A DNA stretch of 14,841 nt from Rubritepida sp. GTDB lineage: Bacteria > Pseudomonadota > Alphaproteobacteria > Acetobacterales > Acetobacteraceae. This document shows positions 1 to 7,810 of the stretch, one piece after another (positions within the stretch are counted from its first letter, which is position 1; each line of letters starts with the position of its first letter). The DNA lies in contig JALHNW010000016.1 of assembly GCA_022843345.1 (NCBI GenBank), positions 1 to 14,841 of the forward strand, in the 5' to 3' direction. The notes under the pieces were generated by a model, which was not told the DNA's origin, searched no databases, and saw nothing but the letters and a program-made list of their open reading frames with translations. The translations under genes were made by a program, and so were the position numbers.

Positions 1-564
1 ATCGGCCGCAACGGCGCGGGCAAGACGACGACGCTGCGCGCCATCATGGGCCTGGTGCCCCTGCGCGCCGGCCGCCTGTCCATCGCGGGCACCGACGCGG
101 CGCGGCTGCCCGCGCACCACCGCACGCGCCTGGGCATCGGCTACGCCCCCGAGGAGCGGCGCCTGTTCGGCATGTTCAGCGTGCGCGAGAACCTGCTGCT
201 GCCCGCCGAGGTGCTGGGCCTGGGCCGGGAGGAGACGCGGCGGCGGCTGGACGCCGTCTTCGCCGTCCTGCCCGAGCTGACGGCGCTGGCCGATCGCCGC
301 GCCGCCGGCCTGTCGGGCGGGCAGGGCAAGATGGTGGCGCTGGGCCGGGCGCTGATGGTCGGCACCCGCGCCGTGCTGCTGGACGAGCCCTTCCAGGGCC
401 TCGCCCCCGCGCTCGCCATGCGCTACGCCGAGGCGCTGCGCGGCCTGCACGCGGCCTTCCCCGACGTCGCGCTGCTGGTGACGGAAAGCAACCCGCAGCT
501 GCTGGAGCCCCTGGTGGACGCCACCTTCGTCATCGAGCGCGGCGAGATCGCCGCGCCCGCGTGA
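1..564 (+). CDS. livF: LivF-type branched-chain amino acid ABC transporter ATPase (5' truncated)
   Basis: ATP-hydrolysing subunit of a HAAT-family (Liv) importer for branched-chain amino acids or similar amides, working on the cytoplasmic side of the membrane. The frame is open from base 1, so the start lies outside the window; 187 residues are visible and only about 35-45 N-terminal residues should be missing. Seen, numbering from the first codon: Walker A GRNGAGKTT (2-10), a LivF-like APEERRLFGMFSVREN stretch (about 49-64), signature LSGGQGK (104-110), Walker B AVLLDEP (124-130), and a closing V-I-E-R-G-E segment. Two oddities: the signature is LSGGQGKM where LivF usually has LSGGEQQM or similar, and the switch position reads T-E-S-N where LivF proteins usually have E-Q-N. 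The next gene converges on it with a 7-base gap. The rest of the Liv operon (livG, livHM, binding protein) presumably lies to the left. Family assignment is firm; the substrate is not shown by sequence. Confidence 0.85.
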   Translation: MGRNGAGKTTTLRAIMGLVPLRAGRLSIAGTDAARLPAHHRTRLGIGYAPEERRLFGMFSVRENLLLPAEVLGLGREETRRRLDAVFAVLPELTALADRRAAGLSGGQGKMVALGRALMVGTRAVLLDEPFQGLAPALAMRYAEALRGLHAAFPDVALLVTESNPQLLEPLVDATFVIERGEIAAPA

Positions 565-571
565 CGTCGCG

Positions 572-928
572 TTACCGCGGCAGCAGCCGCTCCGTGCCCA
601 CGCCGCCGTCGCGCCCCTGGGTCCAGCGGCCGACCAGCGTGCCGTCCGGCTCGATCGTGTACACGGCCGCCCCCGTCTCGCGCCCGCCGACGTAGCCGAT
701 GACCAGACGGCCATCCACCACCAGGCCCACGCCGCTCGCCGTCTCGCCCTGGGTGCGCCAAGTGATGCGCCAGGTGCTGGGCCCTGTGGCCGTCAGCTGG
801 GCCGAGCCTTCGTAGCGGCTGCCCTGGGCCGTCGTGCCCTCGACGGCGTAGGTGCCCGAGCGCTGCGCCAAGGCAGGCCCGGCGAGCAGCACCAGGCCGG
901 CGGCCAGGGCGGAAATCCGTGCACGCAT
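572..928 (-). CDS. Small exported protein of unknown function
   Basis: 118-residue protein, not recognised as a named family. It opens with a typical Sec signal peptide: MRAR, a hydrophobic stretch (about residues 6-20) and a likely cleavage site after ALA (19-21). The mature part of about 97 residues is rich in Gly, Thr and Tyr/Trp, with alternating patterns such as GSRYEGSAQL, TWRITWR and GTLVGRW that suggest a small all-beta domain in the periplasm or envelope. It has no cysteine. The start at 928 was chosen over a longer frame reaching 1024 because the signal peptide begins there and GGAGG lies 7 bases upstream of the ATG. It converges with livF (7 bases apart) and diverges from the binding-protein cluster across 131 bases. 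Its role is unknown; nothing ties it to either transporter except position. Confidence 0.8.
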   Translation of the reverse strand: MRARISALAAGLVLLAGPALAQRSGTYAVEGTTAQGSRYEGSAQLTATGPSTWRITWRTQGETASGVGLVVDGRLVIGYVGGRETGAAVYTIEPDGTLVGRWTQGRDGGVGTERLLPR

Positions 929-1059
929 CGCGTGTCCTCCATCGTGGTATCCACAACCATCATGCCGCCGTCTTCCTTGATCGGCAATGACGGCCGCCGC
1001 CCTTGCGGCCCCGTCGCGCGCCATGTCACGCTTCCGGCCTGATCCTGCCGGAGCCCCCC
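929..1059. promoter_or_regulatory. Divergent intergenic region with GC hairpin
   Basis: This 131-base gap lies between two divergent genes, so it should hold promoters for both the small exported protein (minus) and the transporter cluster (plus). I see no convincing -35/-10 pair on either strand. It contains a perfect 6-base inverted repeat, GGCCGC at 992-997 and GCGGCC at 1005-1010, with a 7-base loop, about 50 bases before the first binding-protein start; it could be an operator or a leader hairpin. A Shine-Dalgarno GGAG at 1050-1053 sits 6 bases from the ATG at 1060. Placement of promoters here is by position only. Confidence 0.35.
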
Positions 1060-2640
1060 ATGGACCGCCGCGCCTTCCTGCTCGCCGCGAGCACCGCCAC
1101 CCTCGCCGCCCCGCGCCTGGGCCATGGGCAGGCGGCGCGGCCGCTGCGCTTCGTGCCGCAGGCGAACCTCACCAGCCTCGACCCGATCTGGACCACGGCC
1201 AACGTCACCCGCAACCACGGCTTCATGGTCTACGACACGCTCTACGGCATGGACGCGCAGTTCCGCCCGCAGCCGCAGATGGCGTCCGGCCACGCGGTCA
1301 GCGACGACCGGCTGACGATCACCATCACCCTGCGCGACGGGCTGAAGTGGCACGACGGCGAGGCGGTGCGCGCCGCCGACTGCGTGGCCTCCATCGGGCG
1401 CTGGATGAAGCGCAACCCCTCGGGTCAGCAGCTCGAACGCGCGCTTGAGGAAGTCTCGGCCACCGACGACCGCACGGTCCGCTTCCGCCTGAAGAAGCCC
1501 TTCCCCCTGCTGTTCCACGCGCTGGCCAGCCCGGTGAACCCGGTCGCCTTCATGATGCCCGAGCGCATCGCCCGCACCGACCCCTTCCAGCAGATCCGCG
1601 AGACCATCGGCTCCGGCCCCTTCCGCTTCGTCCCGCGCGAGTTCAACAGCGGCTCGCTGGTGGTGTACGAGCGCAACCCGGACTACGTGCCCAATCCCAC
1701 CGGTACGTCCAGCTTCACCGCCGGCCCCAAGCGCGCGAACCTGGAGCGCGTGGAGTGGCACATCATCGTGGACGCCTCCACCGCCGCCGGCGCGCTCCAG
1801 ACCGGCGAGATCGACTGGTACGAGCAGCCGCCGCCGGAGATCCAGCAGATGCTGCGCCGCAACCGCAACGTGGCGCTGGATGCGATAGACCCGCTGCCGC
1901 TTTCCGGAATCCTGCGCTTCAACCACCTGCACGCGCCCTTCAACGACAAGCGCGTCCGCCAGGCCTTCCTGCCCGCCATCAACCAGGCGGACTTCATGCA
2001 GGCCATCGTCGGCACCGACGCCTCGCTCTACGACGCGCAGGCGGGCATCTTCACCCCCGGCACGCCGCTGGCCAATGACGAGGGCCTCGCCCCCCTGCGC
2101 GGCCCGCGCTCGATCGACGCCGCCCGCGCCGCGCTGCGCGACGCCGGCTACGCCAACCAGCCGATGCGCCTGATCGGGCCCACCGACATCCTGGCGCCGG
2201 CCGCCATGACGCAGGTCTGCGCCGACCTCCTGCGCCGCCTGGGCGTGAACGCCGACATTGCCATCACCGACTGGGGCACCGTGGTGCAGCGCCGCGCCTC
2301 GCGCGAGCCGATCGAGCGCGGCGGCTGGTCCATGCTGCTCACCTCCTTCAGCTCGACCGACTTCATGGACCCCGCCGGCCACTTCCCCCTGCGCGGCAAC
2401 GGGCTGAACTCCTGGCCCGGCTGGCCCACCATCCCCCGGCTGGAGGAGCTGCGCGACGCCTGGTTCGACGCGCCCGACCTCGCGGCCCAGCAGTCCCTGG
2501 CGCGCGAGATGCAGCGCGTGGCGATGGACGAGGTGCCCTTCATCCCCGTCGGCGCCTACCGCTCCGTCACCGCGCACCGGCGCAACCTCGCGGACCGGGT
2601 GCCCGGCTTCGCCATCTTCTGGAACCTCAGGAGGACTTGA
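1060..2640 (+). CDS. Peptide/opine/nickel-family ABC substrate-binding protein, paralog 1
   Basis: Periplasmic solute-binding protein of the SBP_bac_5 (DppA/OppA/NikA) family, 526 residues, a normal family length. It captures a ligand and delivers it to the permease pair encoded downstream. The N-terminus MDRRAFLLAAS fits a twin-arginine (Tat) signal (RRxFL plus hydrophobic run), with likely cleavage near GHGQA (about residue 25). Family hallmarks visible: an N-terminal VPQANLTSLDPIWTTA segment, the DGLKWHDGEAVRAADC region typical of the family, GSGPFRF, RFNHLHAPFNDKRVRQAF, and a C-terminal DWGTVVQRRAS segment. The start at 1060 is chosen over an upstream in-frame start (1003) because the signal peptide begins here and GGAG precedes it by 6 bases. 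First of three tandem paralogs. Ligand unknown: the fold also binds opines, heme, nickel-chelates and sugars, so 'dipeptide' should not be assumed. Confidence 0.92.
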   Translation: MDRRAFLLAASTATLAAPRLGHGQAARPLRFVPQANLTSLDPIWTTANVTRNHGFMVYDTLYGMDAQFRPQPQMASGHAVSDDRLTITITLRDGLKWHDGEAVRAADCVASIGRWMKRNPSGQQLERALEEVSATDDRTVRFRLKKPFPLLFHALASPVNPVAFMMPERIARTDPFQQIRETIGSGPFRFVPREFNSGSLVVYERNPDYVPNPTGTSSFTAGPKRANLERVEWHIIVDASTAAGALQTGEIDWYEQPPPEIQQMLRRNRNVALDAIDPLPLSGILRFNHLHAPFNDKRVRQAFLPAINQADFMQAIVGTDASLYDAQAGIFTPGTPLANDEGLAPLRGPRSIDAARAALRDAGYANQPMRLIGPTDILAPAAMTQVCADLLRRLGVNADIAITDWGTVVQRRASREPIERGGWSMLLTSFSSTDFMDPAGHFPLRGNGLNSWPGWPTIPRLEELRDAWFDAPDLAAQQSLAREMQRVAMDEVPFIPVGAYRSVTAHRRNLADRVPGFAIFWNLRRT

Positions 2641-2642
2641 CC

Positions 2643-4217
2643 ATGCGCCGGCGCCCCTTGCTCCTCGGGGCGCTCGCCGCCCCGCTCGCCATCCACGATG
2701 CCCGCGCCCAGGCGGCGCGCACGCTGCGCGTCATCCCCCAGGCCAACCTCACCAGCCTGGACCCGATCTGGACCACCGCGGTCGTCACCCGCAACCACGG
2801 CTTCCTGGTCTACGACACGCTGACCTCCGAGGACGCGGAAGGCCGCGTGAAGCCGCAGATGCTGGAAGGCTGGACCGTCTCGGACGACCGCCTGTCCTGG
2901 CGCTTCACACTGCGCGAGGGGCTGCGCTTCCACGACAACGCGCCCGTCCGCTCCGCCGACTGCATCGCCTCCATCAAGCGCTGGGCGCAGCGCGAAACCT
3001 TCGGCCAGATCGCCGGCGGCGCGGTGGAGGAATGGCGCGCCCTGGACGACCGTCGCTTCGAGGCGAAGCTGCGCCGCCCCTTCCCCCTGCTGGCGCTCGC
3101 GCTCGGCCGCGGCCAGGGCCCCGCCTTCATCCTGCCCGAGCGCCTGGCCATGACGGACGCGGCGACCCAGGTGAGGGAGGCCACCGGCTCCGGCCCCTTC
3201 CGCTTCCTCGCCGACCAGTGGAGCCCCGGGGCGCGCGCCGTCTGGGCGAAGTTCGACGGCTACGTGCCCCGGCAGGAAGCGCCCGACGGGCTGGCCGGCG
3301 GCAAGGTGGCGCGCGTGGACCGCGTCGAGTGGAACGTGATCTCGGATTCAGCCACTGCCGCCGGCGCCATGTCCAACGGCGAGCAGGACTACTGGGAATA
3401 CGCCGCCCACGACCTCATCCCCCTGCTGCGCCGCTCGCGCGAGGCGGTGGTGGAGCAGCGGCTGATCCACGGCACCTATGGCTGCCTGCGCTTCAACCAC
3501 CTGCACGCCCCCTTCAACAACCCGCGCGTGCGCCAGGCGGTGGCGATGGCGGTGGACCAGCGCGACTACCTGCGCGCCGTGGCGGGCGAGGATCCGCGCG
3601 GCTGGGGCGTGATGGAGGGCGTCTTCCCCGCCGGCGGCCCGCTCGCCACCGACGCGGGCGCCGACATCCTGAAGACCCGCAGCGTGGACCGCGCCCGCGC
3701 CGCCCTGCGCGAAAGCGGCTACAACGGCGAGCGCGTGGTGCTGATCACGCCCTCGGACTACCCGCAGATCAACGCGCTGTCCCTGGTGACGCACGACCTG
3801 CTGCGCCGCATGGGCATGAACGTGGAGCTGGTGGCGAGCGACTGGGGCACGCTGGTGCAGCGCCGCGCCTCGCGCGAGCCGGTCGAGCGCGGGGGTTGGA
3901 GCATCTTCCACACCACCGGCAGCGGCGACGCCCTGGCCCTGCCGCCGGTGCACCTGTTCCTGCGCGCCAACGGCGCCAACGCCTGGTTCGGCTGGCCCGA
4001 CGACCCGCTGATCGAGCGCGACCGCCTGGCTTTCCTGGACGCCGAGACGGAGGCCGAGCAGCAGGCCATCGCGCGCCGCCTGAACGAGCAGGCGATGCGC
4101 ACGCTGCCCTACGTCCCGCTCGGCTACTACTGGCAGCCCACCGCGCTGAACCGCCGCGTCACCGGCGCCTTCAAGGTGCCGGCCACCGTGTTCTGGAACA
4201 TCGGCAAGAGCGCCTGA
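2643..4217 (+). CDS. Peptide/opine/nickel-family ABC substrate-binding protein, paralog 2
   Basis: Second SBP_bac_5-family periplasmic binding protein, 524 residues. The N-terminus has three arginines followed by PLLLGALAAPLA, a possible Tat signal that lacks the Phe of the other two copies; cleavage is likely near DARA or AQA. It shares with paralog 1 the LTSLDPIWTTA and VTRNHGF segments and the QRRASREP stretch, and with paralog 3 the FDGYVPRQEAP and LAGGK segments. The segment before the shared N-A-W-F-G-W-P motif (HTTGSGDALALPPVHLF) differs strongly from both siblings, which hints at a different ligand. ATG 2643 is preferred over the in-frame TTG at 2637 because a perfect AGGAGG (2629-2634) lies 8 bases upstream. 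Only 2 bases separate it from paralog 1, so the two are surely co-transcribed. Confidence 0.92.
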   Translation: MRRRPLLLGALAAPLAIHDARAQAARTLRVIPQANLTSLDPIWTTAVVTRNHGFLVYDTLTSEDAEGRVKPQMLEGWTVSDDRLSWRFTLREGLRFHDNAPVRSADCIASIKRWAQRETFGQIAGGAVEEWRALDDRRFEAKLRRPFPLLALALGRGQGPAFILPERLAMTDAATQVREATGSGPFRFLADQWSPGARAVWAKFDGYVPRQEAPDGLAGGKVARVDRVEWNVISDSATAAGAMSNGEQDYWEYAAHDLIPLLRRSREAVVEQRLIHGTYGCLRFNHLHAPFNNPRVRQAVAMAVDQRDYLRAVAGEDPRGWGVMEGVFPAGGPLATDAGADILKTRSVDRARAALRESGYNGERVVLITPSDYPQINALSLVTHDLLRRMGMNVELVASDWGTLVQRRASREPVERGGWSIFHTTGSGDALALPPVHLFLRANGANAWFGWPDDPLIERDRLAFLDAETEAEQQAIARRLNEQAMRTLPYVPLGYYWQPTALNRRVTGAFKVPATVFWNIGKSA

Positions 4218-4309
4218 ACTGGCACGGATGCTGCAAGGCATGGCCGCATCGGCGCCGCGGCGCGGATTTTCCACCAGGGATGCCCAGCTTTGCGGCACCC
4301 TTCGACGCA

Positions 4310-4338
4310 ACCGGGTGAAACCCCGGGCATGACCGGGT
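4310..4338. repeat. ACCGGGT direct repeat, 22-base period, around a central CCCCGGG
   Basis: The 138-base gap between binding-protein paralogs 2 and 3 holds two exact copies of ACCGGGT (4310-4316 and 4332-4338), exactly 22 bases apart start to start, about two helical turns. Between them is CCCCGGG (4321-4327). The three blocks can also pair in alternative ways as RNA: CCGGG at 4311-4315 with CCCGG at 4322-4326, or AAACCC at 4318-4323 with GGGTTT at 4335-4340. The second pairing ends directly at the ribosome-binding site GGGAGAG (4341-4347) of paralog 3. It could be a protein operator or a structure tuning translation. Function is inferred only. Confidence 0.4.
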
Positions 4339-4355
4339 TTGGGAGAGCATCACGA

Positions 4356-5945
4356 ATGGATCGCAGGACGTTCATCGGCGCGGGCGCCGCGCTGGCCGCC
4401 ACGGGCATCGCCGCCCCCGCGCTGTCGCAGGGGGCGAACGCGCGCACGCTGCGCTTCGTGCCGCAGGCCAACCTCGCCAACTTCGACCCCATCTGGGGCA
4501 CGCAATACGTGGTCCGCAACGCCGCCGTGCTGGTGTGGGACACGCTGTACGGCATCGACGACAAGCTGGTCCCCCAGCGCCAGATGGTGGAGGGCGAGGA
4601 GGTCAGCAGCGACGGCCGCACCTGGACCTTCCGCCTGCGCGAGGGCCTGCGCTTCCACGACAACGAGCCGGTGCGCGCCCGCGACGTGGTGGCGAGCCTC
4701 ACGCGCTGGATGGCGCGCGACCCGATGGGCCTGATGATCCGCGCGATCCAGCAGGAACTGGTGGCGGTGGACGACCGCACCTTCCGCTGGGTGCTGTCGC
4801 GCCCCTACCCGAAGATGCTCTACGCCCTGGGCAAGAACAACGCGCCCATGGCCTTCGTGATGCCCGAGCGCATCGCGCGCACCGACCCCTTCCAGCAGAT
4901 CACCGAGCATATCGGCTCCGGCCCCTGCCGCTTCGTGCGCAACGAGTGGGTGCCCGGCGCGCGCGCCGTGTTCCAGCGCTTCGACGGCTACGTGCCGCGG
5001 CAGGAAGCGCCGAACTGGCTGGCCGGCGGCAAGCGCATGATGGTGGACCGCGTGGAATGGGCCATCATGCCCGACCCCGCCACCGCGTCCTCGGCCCTGC
5101 AGAACGGCGAGGTGGACTGGTGGGAGAACGCGCTGACCGACCTGGTGCCCCTGCTGCGGCGCAACCGCAACGTCCAGGTGGACATCGCCGACCCGCTGGG
5201 CAACATCGGCGCCTTCCGGCTGAATCACCTGCACCCGCCCTTCAACGACGTGCGCGCGCGCCGCGCCATCCTCATGGCGATGAGCCAGGAGGACTACATG
5301 CGCGCCCTGGTGGGCAGCGACGAGGCGCTGTGGAAGCGCCTGCCCGGCTTCTTCACCCCCGGCACGCCGCTGTACAACGAGGAGGGCGGCGAGGTGATCT
5401 CGGGCCCGCGCAACATGGACGCCGCCCGCGCCCTGCTGCGCGAGAGCGGCTATGCCAACCAGCCCGTCACCGTGCTGGCCGCGCAGGACCAGCCCATCAC
5501 CAAGGCGCAGGGCGACGTGACGGTGGACCTGCTGCGCCGCCTGGGCATGAACGTGGACTTCGTGGCGACCGACTGGGGCACGGTGGGCCAGCGCCGCGCC
5601 ATGAAGAACCCGCCCAGCGCCGGGGGGTGGAACATCTTCTTCTCCTGGCACGCGGGGGCGGACTGCACGAACCCCGCCGCCTACACCGCCATCCGCGCCA
5701 ATGGCGACGGCGCCTGGTTCGGCTGGCCCAACATCCCCGCCGTCGAGCAGAAGGTGACGGAGTGGTTCGAGGCGCCGGACCTGGAGGCGGAGAAGGCGGC
5801 CATGCGCGGCCTCAACCGCGCGGCGCTGGAGAACGTGGTCTACGTGCCCACCGGCTTCTTCCTGGGCTACCAGGCGTGGCGGCGCAACGTGTCCGGCGTG
5901 GTCAAGGGGCCGATTCCCTTCGCCTGGGGTGTTTCCAAGTCGTGA
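4356..5945 (+). CDS. Peptide/opine/nickel-family ABC substrate-binding protein, paralog 3
   Basis: Third SBP_bac_5-family periplasmic binding protein, 529 residues. It begins MDRRTFIGAGAALAATG, a good Tat-type signal, with likely cleavage after ALSQ or nearby (about residue 25). The body shows VPQANLANFDPIWGTQ, REGLRFHDNEPVRARD, PERIARTDPFQQI (matching paralog 1), FDGYVPRQEAP (matching paralog 2), LNHLHPPFND and ATDWGTVGQRRA. Its segment before A-W-F-G-W-P (FSWHAGADCTNPAAYTAI) differs from both siblings and carries a cysteine. The ATG at 4356 is chosen over a TTG-initiated extension at 4290 because the signal peptide and GGGAGAG (4341-4347, 8-base spacer) fit it. Being directly upstream of the permease genes (21-base gap), it may be the primary partner of the transporter, with paralogs 1 and 2 as added specificities. 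Confidence 0.92.
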   Translation: MDRRTFIGAGAALAATGIAAPALSQGANARTLRFVPQANLANFDPIWGTQYVVRNAAVLVWDTLYGIDDKLVPQRQMVEGEEVSSDGRTWTFRLREGLRFHDNEPVRARDVVASLTRWMARDPMGLMIRAIQQELVAVDDRTFRWVLSRPYPKMLYALGKNNAPMAFVMPERIARTDPFQQITEHIGSGPCRFVRNEWVPGARAVFQRFDGYVPRQEAPNWLAGGKRMMVDRVEWAIMPDPATASSALQNGEVDWWENALTDLVPLLRRNRNVQVDIADPLGNIGAFRLNHLHPPFNDVRARRAILMAMSQEDYMRALVGSDEALWKRLPGFFTPGTPLYNEEGGEVISGPRNMDAARALLRESGYANQPVTVLAAQDQPITKAQGDVTVDLLRRLGMNVDFVATDWGTVGQRRAMKNPPSAGGWNIFFSWHAGADCTNPAAYTAIRANGDGAWFGWPNIPAVEQKVTEWFEAPDLEAEKAAMRGLNRAALENVVYVPTGFFLGYQAWRRNVSGVVKGPIPFAWGVSKS

Positions 5946-5966
5946 CGATTCAGGTCTGATCGCGCC

Positions 5967-6908
5967 ATGTGGGCCTACATCCTCCGACGCGTCCTCGCCA
6001 CCATCCCCGTCATGGCGGTGGTGGCGCTCTTCGTCTTCTCGCTCCTCTACCTGGCGCCGGGCGACCCCGCGGCGGTGATCGCGGGCGACCAGGCGACGCC
6101 CGACGACGTGGAGCGCATCCGCGCCAGCCTCGGCCTGGACCGCCCCTACCTGGTGCGCTTCGGCGCCTGGGTGGGGGACATCATGTCGGGCGACCTCGGC
6201 ACCTCCATCTTCACCAACCTGCCGGTGAGCACGATGATCGCGCAGCGGGTGGAGCCGACGCTGTCGCTCTGCCTGCTCACCCTGGTGCTCGCCGTGTCCA
6301 TCGCGGTGCCGATGGGCGTGGTGGCGGCCTGGAAGCAGGGCACGCTGGTGGACCGCGCGGTGATGGGCTTCGCGGTGCTGGGCTTCTCCGTGCCCGTCTT
6401 CGTGGTGGGCTACCTGCTGGCCTACGTCTTCGCGCTGGAGCTGGATTGGCTGCCGGTGCAGGGCTACACGCCCTTCCGCGAAGGCTTCTTCCCCTGGCTG
6501 GAGAACCTGATCCTGCCCTCCATCGCGCTCGGCGGCGTGTACATCGCGCTCATCGCGCGCATCACGCGGGCTACGATGCTGGAGGTGCTGGGCCAGGACT
6601 ACATCCGCACGGCGCGCGCCAAGGGCGCCAACCAGGCCGGCATCCTGTTCGTCCACGCGCTGAAGAACGCGGCCGTGCCCATCGTCACGGTCATCGGCAT
6701 CGGCCTGGCCCTGCTGATCGGCGGGGCGGTGGTGACGGAAAGCGTCTTCGCCATCCCCGGCCTGGGGCGGCTGACGGTGGATGCGATCCTGCGGCGCGAC
6801 TACCCGGTGATCCAGGGCGTCGTGCTGCTGTTCTCCTTCGTCTACGTGCTGGTGAACCTGCTGATCGACCTGCTCTACACCCTGTTCGACCCGAGGATCC
6901 GGTATTGA
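5967..6908 (+). CDS. dppB: Opp/Dpp-family ABC transporter permease, DppB type
   Basis: Inner-membrane permease, 313 residues, the normal DppB/OppB/GsiC length. It forms the translocation channel with the DppC-type protein encoded next. Seen: N-terminal [14 protein letters not shown] and a first membrane helix (about 9-30) followed by the APGDP motif (30-34) diagnostic of this subfamily; a periplasmic segment with [11 protein letters not shown]; further helices near 99-121, 133-157, 181-198, 236-255 and 284-306; and the cytoplasmic EAA loop that contacts the ATPase (206-225, with [10 protein letters not shown]). The C-terminus [12 protein letters not shown] is typical. The start has only a weak upstream AGGT, so translation may lean on the preceding binding-protein gene. 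The gene symbol reflects family only; the substrate is not known. Confidence 0.92.
   Translation: MWAYILRRVLATIPVMAVVALFVFSLLYLAPGDPAAVIAGDQATPDDVERIRASLGLDRPYLVRFGAWVGDIMSGDLGTSIFTNLPVSTMIAQRVEPTLSLCLLTLVLAVSIAVPMGVVAAWKQGTLVDRAVMGFAVLGFSVPVFVVGYLLAYVFALELDWLPVQGYTPFREGFFPWLENLILPSIALGGVYIALIARITRATMLEVLGQDYIRTARAKGANQAGILFVHALKNAAVPIVTVIGIGLALLIGGAVVTESVFAIPGLGRLTVDAILRRDYPVIQGVVLLFSFVYVLVNLLIDLLYTLFDPRIRY
6893..6897 (+). promoter_or_regulatory. Ribosome binding site deciding the TTG start of the second permease
   Basis: GAGGA at 6893-6897, inside the last codons of the first permease gene, lies 7 bases before TTG at 6905. The TTG overlaps the upstream TGA stop as TTGA. The next in-frame ATG (6947) has only GGGGA 17 bases upstream, which is too far. 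The site therefore supports a TTG start. Confidence 0.6.
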
Positions 6909-7810
6909 GCATCACCATTCCCGCGGGGACGGCGGTGGCGCCGCCGATGCCCGACATCCTGCCCGACGTGAAGCCGCGGCGCGGCCTGCTGGGCTTCATC
7001 CGCCGCAACCCCACCATGGCCTTCGGCGCGGCGCTGCTGCTGGCCATGCTGTTCGTCGCCGTCTTCGCGCCCTTCCTGGGCACGCGCGACCCGACGGCGC
7101 TGGCCCCCGCGCTCCGCACGCGCGAGCCCTCGGCGCAGTTCTGGTTCGGCTCGGACATGCTGGGACGCGACGTGTATTCGCGCGTGCTCTACGGCACGCG
7201 GGTGTCGCTGCTGGTGGGCTTCTCCGTCGCCATCTGCGCCTCGGCCATCGGGCTGTTCATCGGGCTGATGTCCGGCTTCAACCGCATCGCGGATTCCATC
7301 ATCATGCGCGTGATGGACGGCATGATGTCCATCCCGCCCATCCTGCTGGCCATCGCGCTGATGGCGCTCACGCGCGGCTCGGTGCAGAACGTCATCCTCG
7401 CCATCACCATCGCCGAAATCCCGCGCGTCTCGCGCCTCGTGCGCGGCGTGGTGCTCTCGCTGAGGGAGCAGCCCTATGTCGAGGCCGCCGTGGCCTCGGG
7501 CACGCGCACCCCGGCCATCATCTTCAAGCACATCCTGCCCAACACCCTGGCGCCGCTCACCGTGCAGGCCACCTACATCTGCGCCGCGGCGATGATCACG
7601 GAGGCGATCCTGAGCTTCATCGGCGCGGGCACGCCGCCCATCATCCCCTCCTGGGGCAACATCATGGCCGAGGGCCGGGCGCTGTGGCAGGTGAAGCCCT
7701 ACATCGTCTTCTTCCCGGCCATCTTCCTGTCCATCACCGTGCTGGCGGTGAACCTGGTGGGCGACGGCCTGCGGGACGCCATCGACCCGCGCCTGGCGAA
7801 GCGGCTGTGA
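6905..7810 (+). CDS. dppC: Opp/Dpp-family ABC transporter permease, DppC type
   Basis: Second channel-forming inner-membrane permease, 301 residues from the TTG at 6905. Seen: a cytoplasmic N-terminus with [16 protein letters not shown] leading into helix 1 (about 38-57); the OppC/DppC hallmark [13 protein letters not shown] (81-93); further helices in the regions 100-122, 141-155, 212-238 and 266-287; and the EAA loop (188-207, with YVEAAVASG) that docks on the ATPases. It ends in [12 protein letters not shown], typical of the family. The start is uncommon: TTG overlapping the previous stop (TTGA), supported by GAGGA 7 bases upstream; ATG 6947 would give 287 residues and lacks a usable ribosome site. 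Its own stop overlaps the next start. Translational coupling from permease 1 through ATPase 2 is likely. Confidence 0.92.
   Translation: MSITIPAGTAVAPPMPDILPDVKPRRGLLGFIRRNPTMAFGAALLLAMLFVAVFAPFLGTRDPTALAPALRTREPSAQFWFGSDMLGRDVYSRVLYGTRVSLLVGFSVAICASAIGLFIGLMSGFNRIADSIIMRVMDGMMSIPPILLAIALMALTRGSVQNVILAITIAEIPRVSRLVRGVVLSLREQPYVEAAVASGTRTPAIIFKHILPNTLAPLTVQATYICAAAMITEAILSFIGAGTPPIIPSWGNIMAEGRALWQVKPYIVFFPAIFLSITVLAVNLVGDGLRDAIDPRLAKRL

Noticed and set aside
577..592. GCGGC/GCCGC mini-hairpin as a bidirectional terminator between livF and the small exported gene
   Set aside because: Only a 5-base stem with no T-run, inside coding sequence; expected by chance at this GC content.
793..2577. 594-codon open frame on the minus strand opposite binding protein 1
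   Set aside because: Overlaps a convincing plus-strand binding protein and the signal-peptide protein on its own strand in another frame; no recognisable domain.
3032..4318. 428-codon plus-strand frame overlapping binding protein 2
   Set aside because: Arg/Pro/Ala-rich out-of-frame translation of the real gene.
4535..5959. 474-codon plus-strand frame overlapping binding protein 3
   Set aside because: Out-of-frame shadow of a gene with clear family motifs and a signal peptide.
4350..6656. 768-codon open frame on the minus strand opposite binding protein 3 and permease 1
   Set aside because: Antisense shadow crossing two well-supported genes; low-complexity His/Arg/Gly composition and no domain.
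6947..7810. ATG 6947 as the start of the second permease
   Set aside because: No ribosome site at usable distance, while TTG 6905 has GAGGA 7 bases upstream and overlaps the preceding stop.
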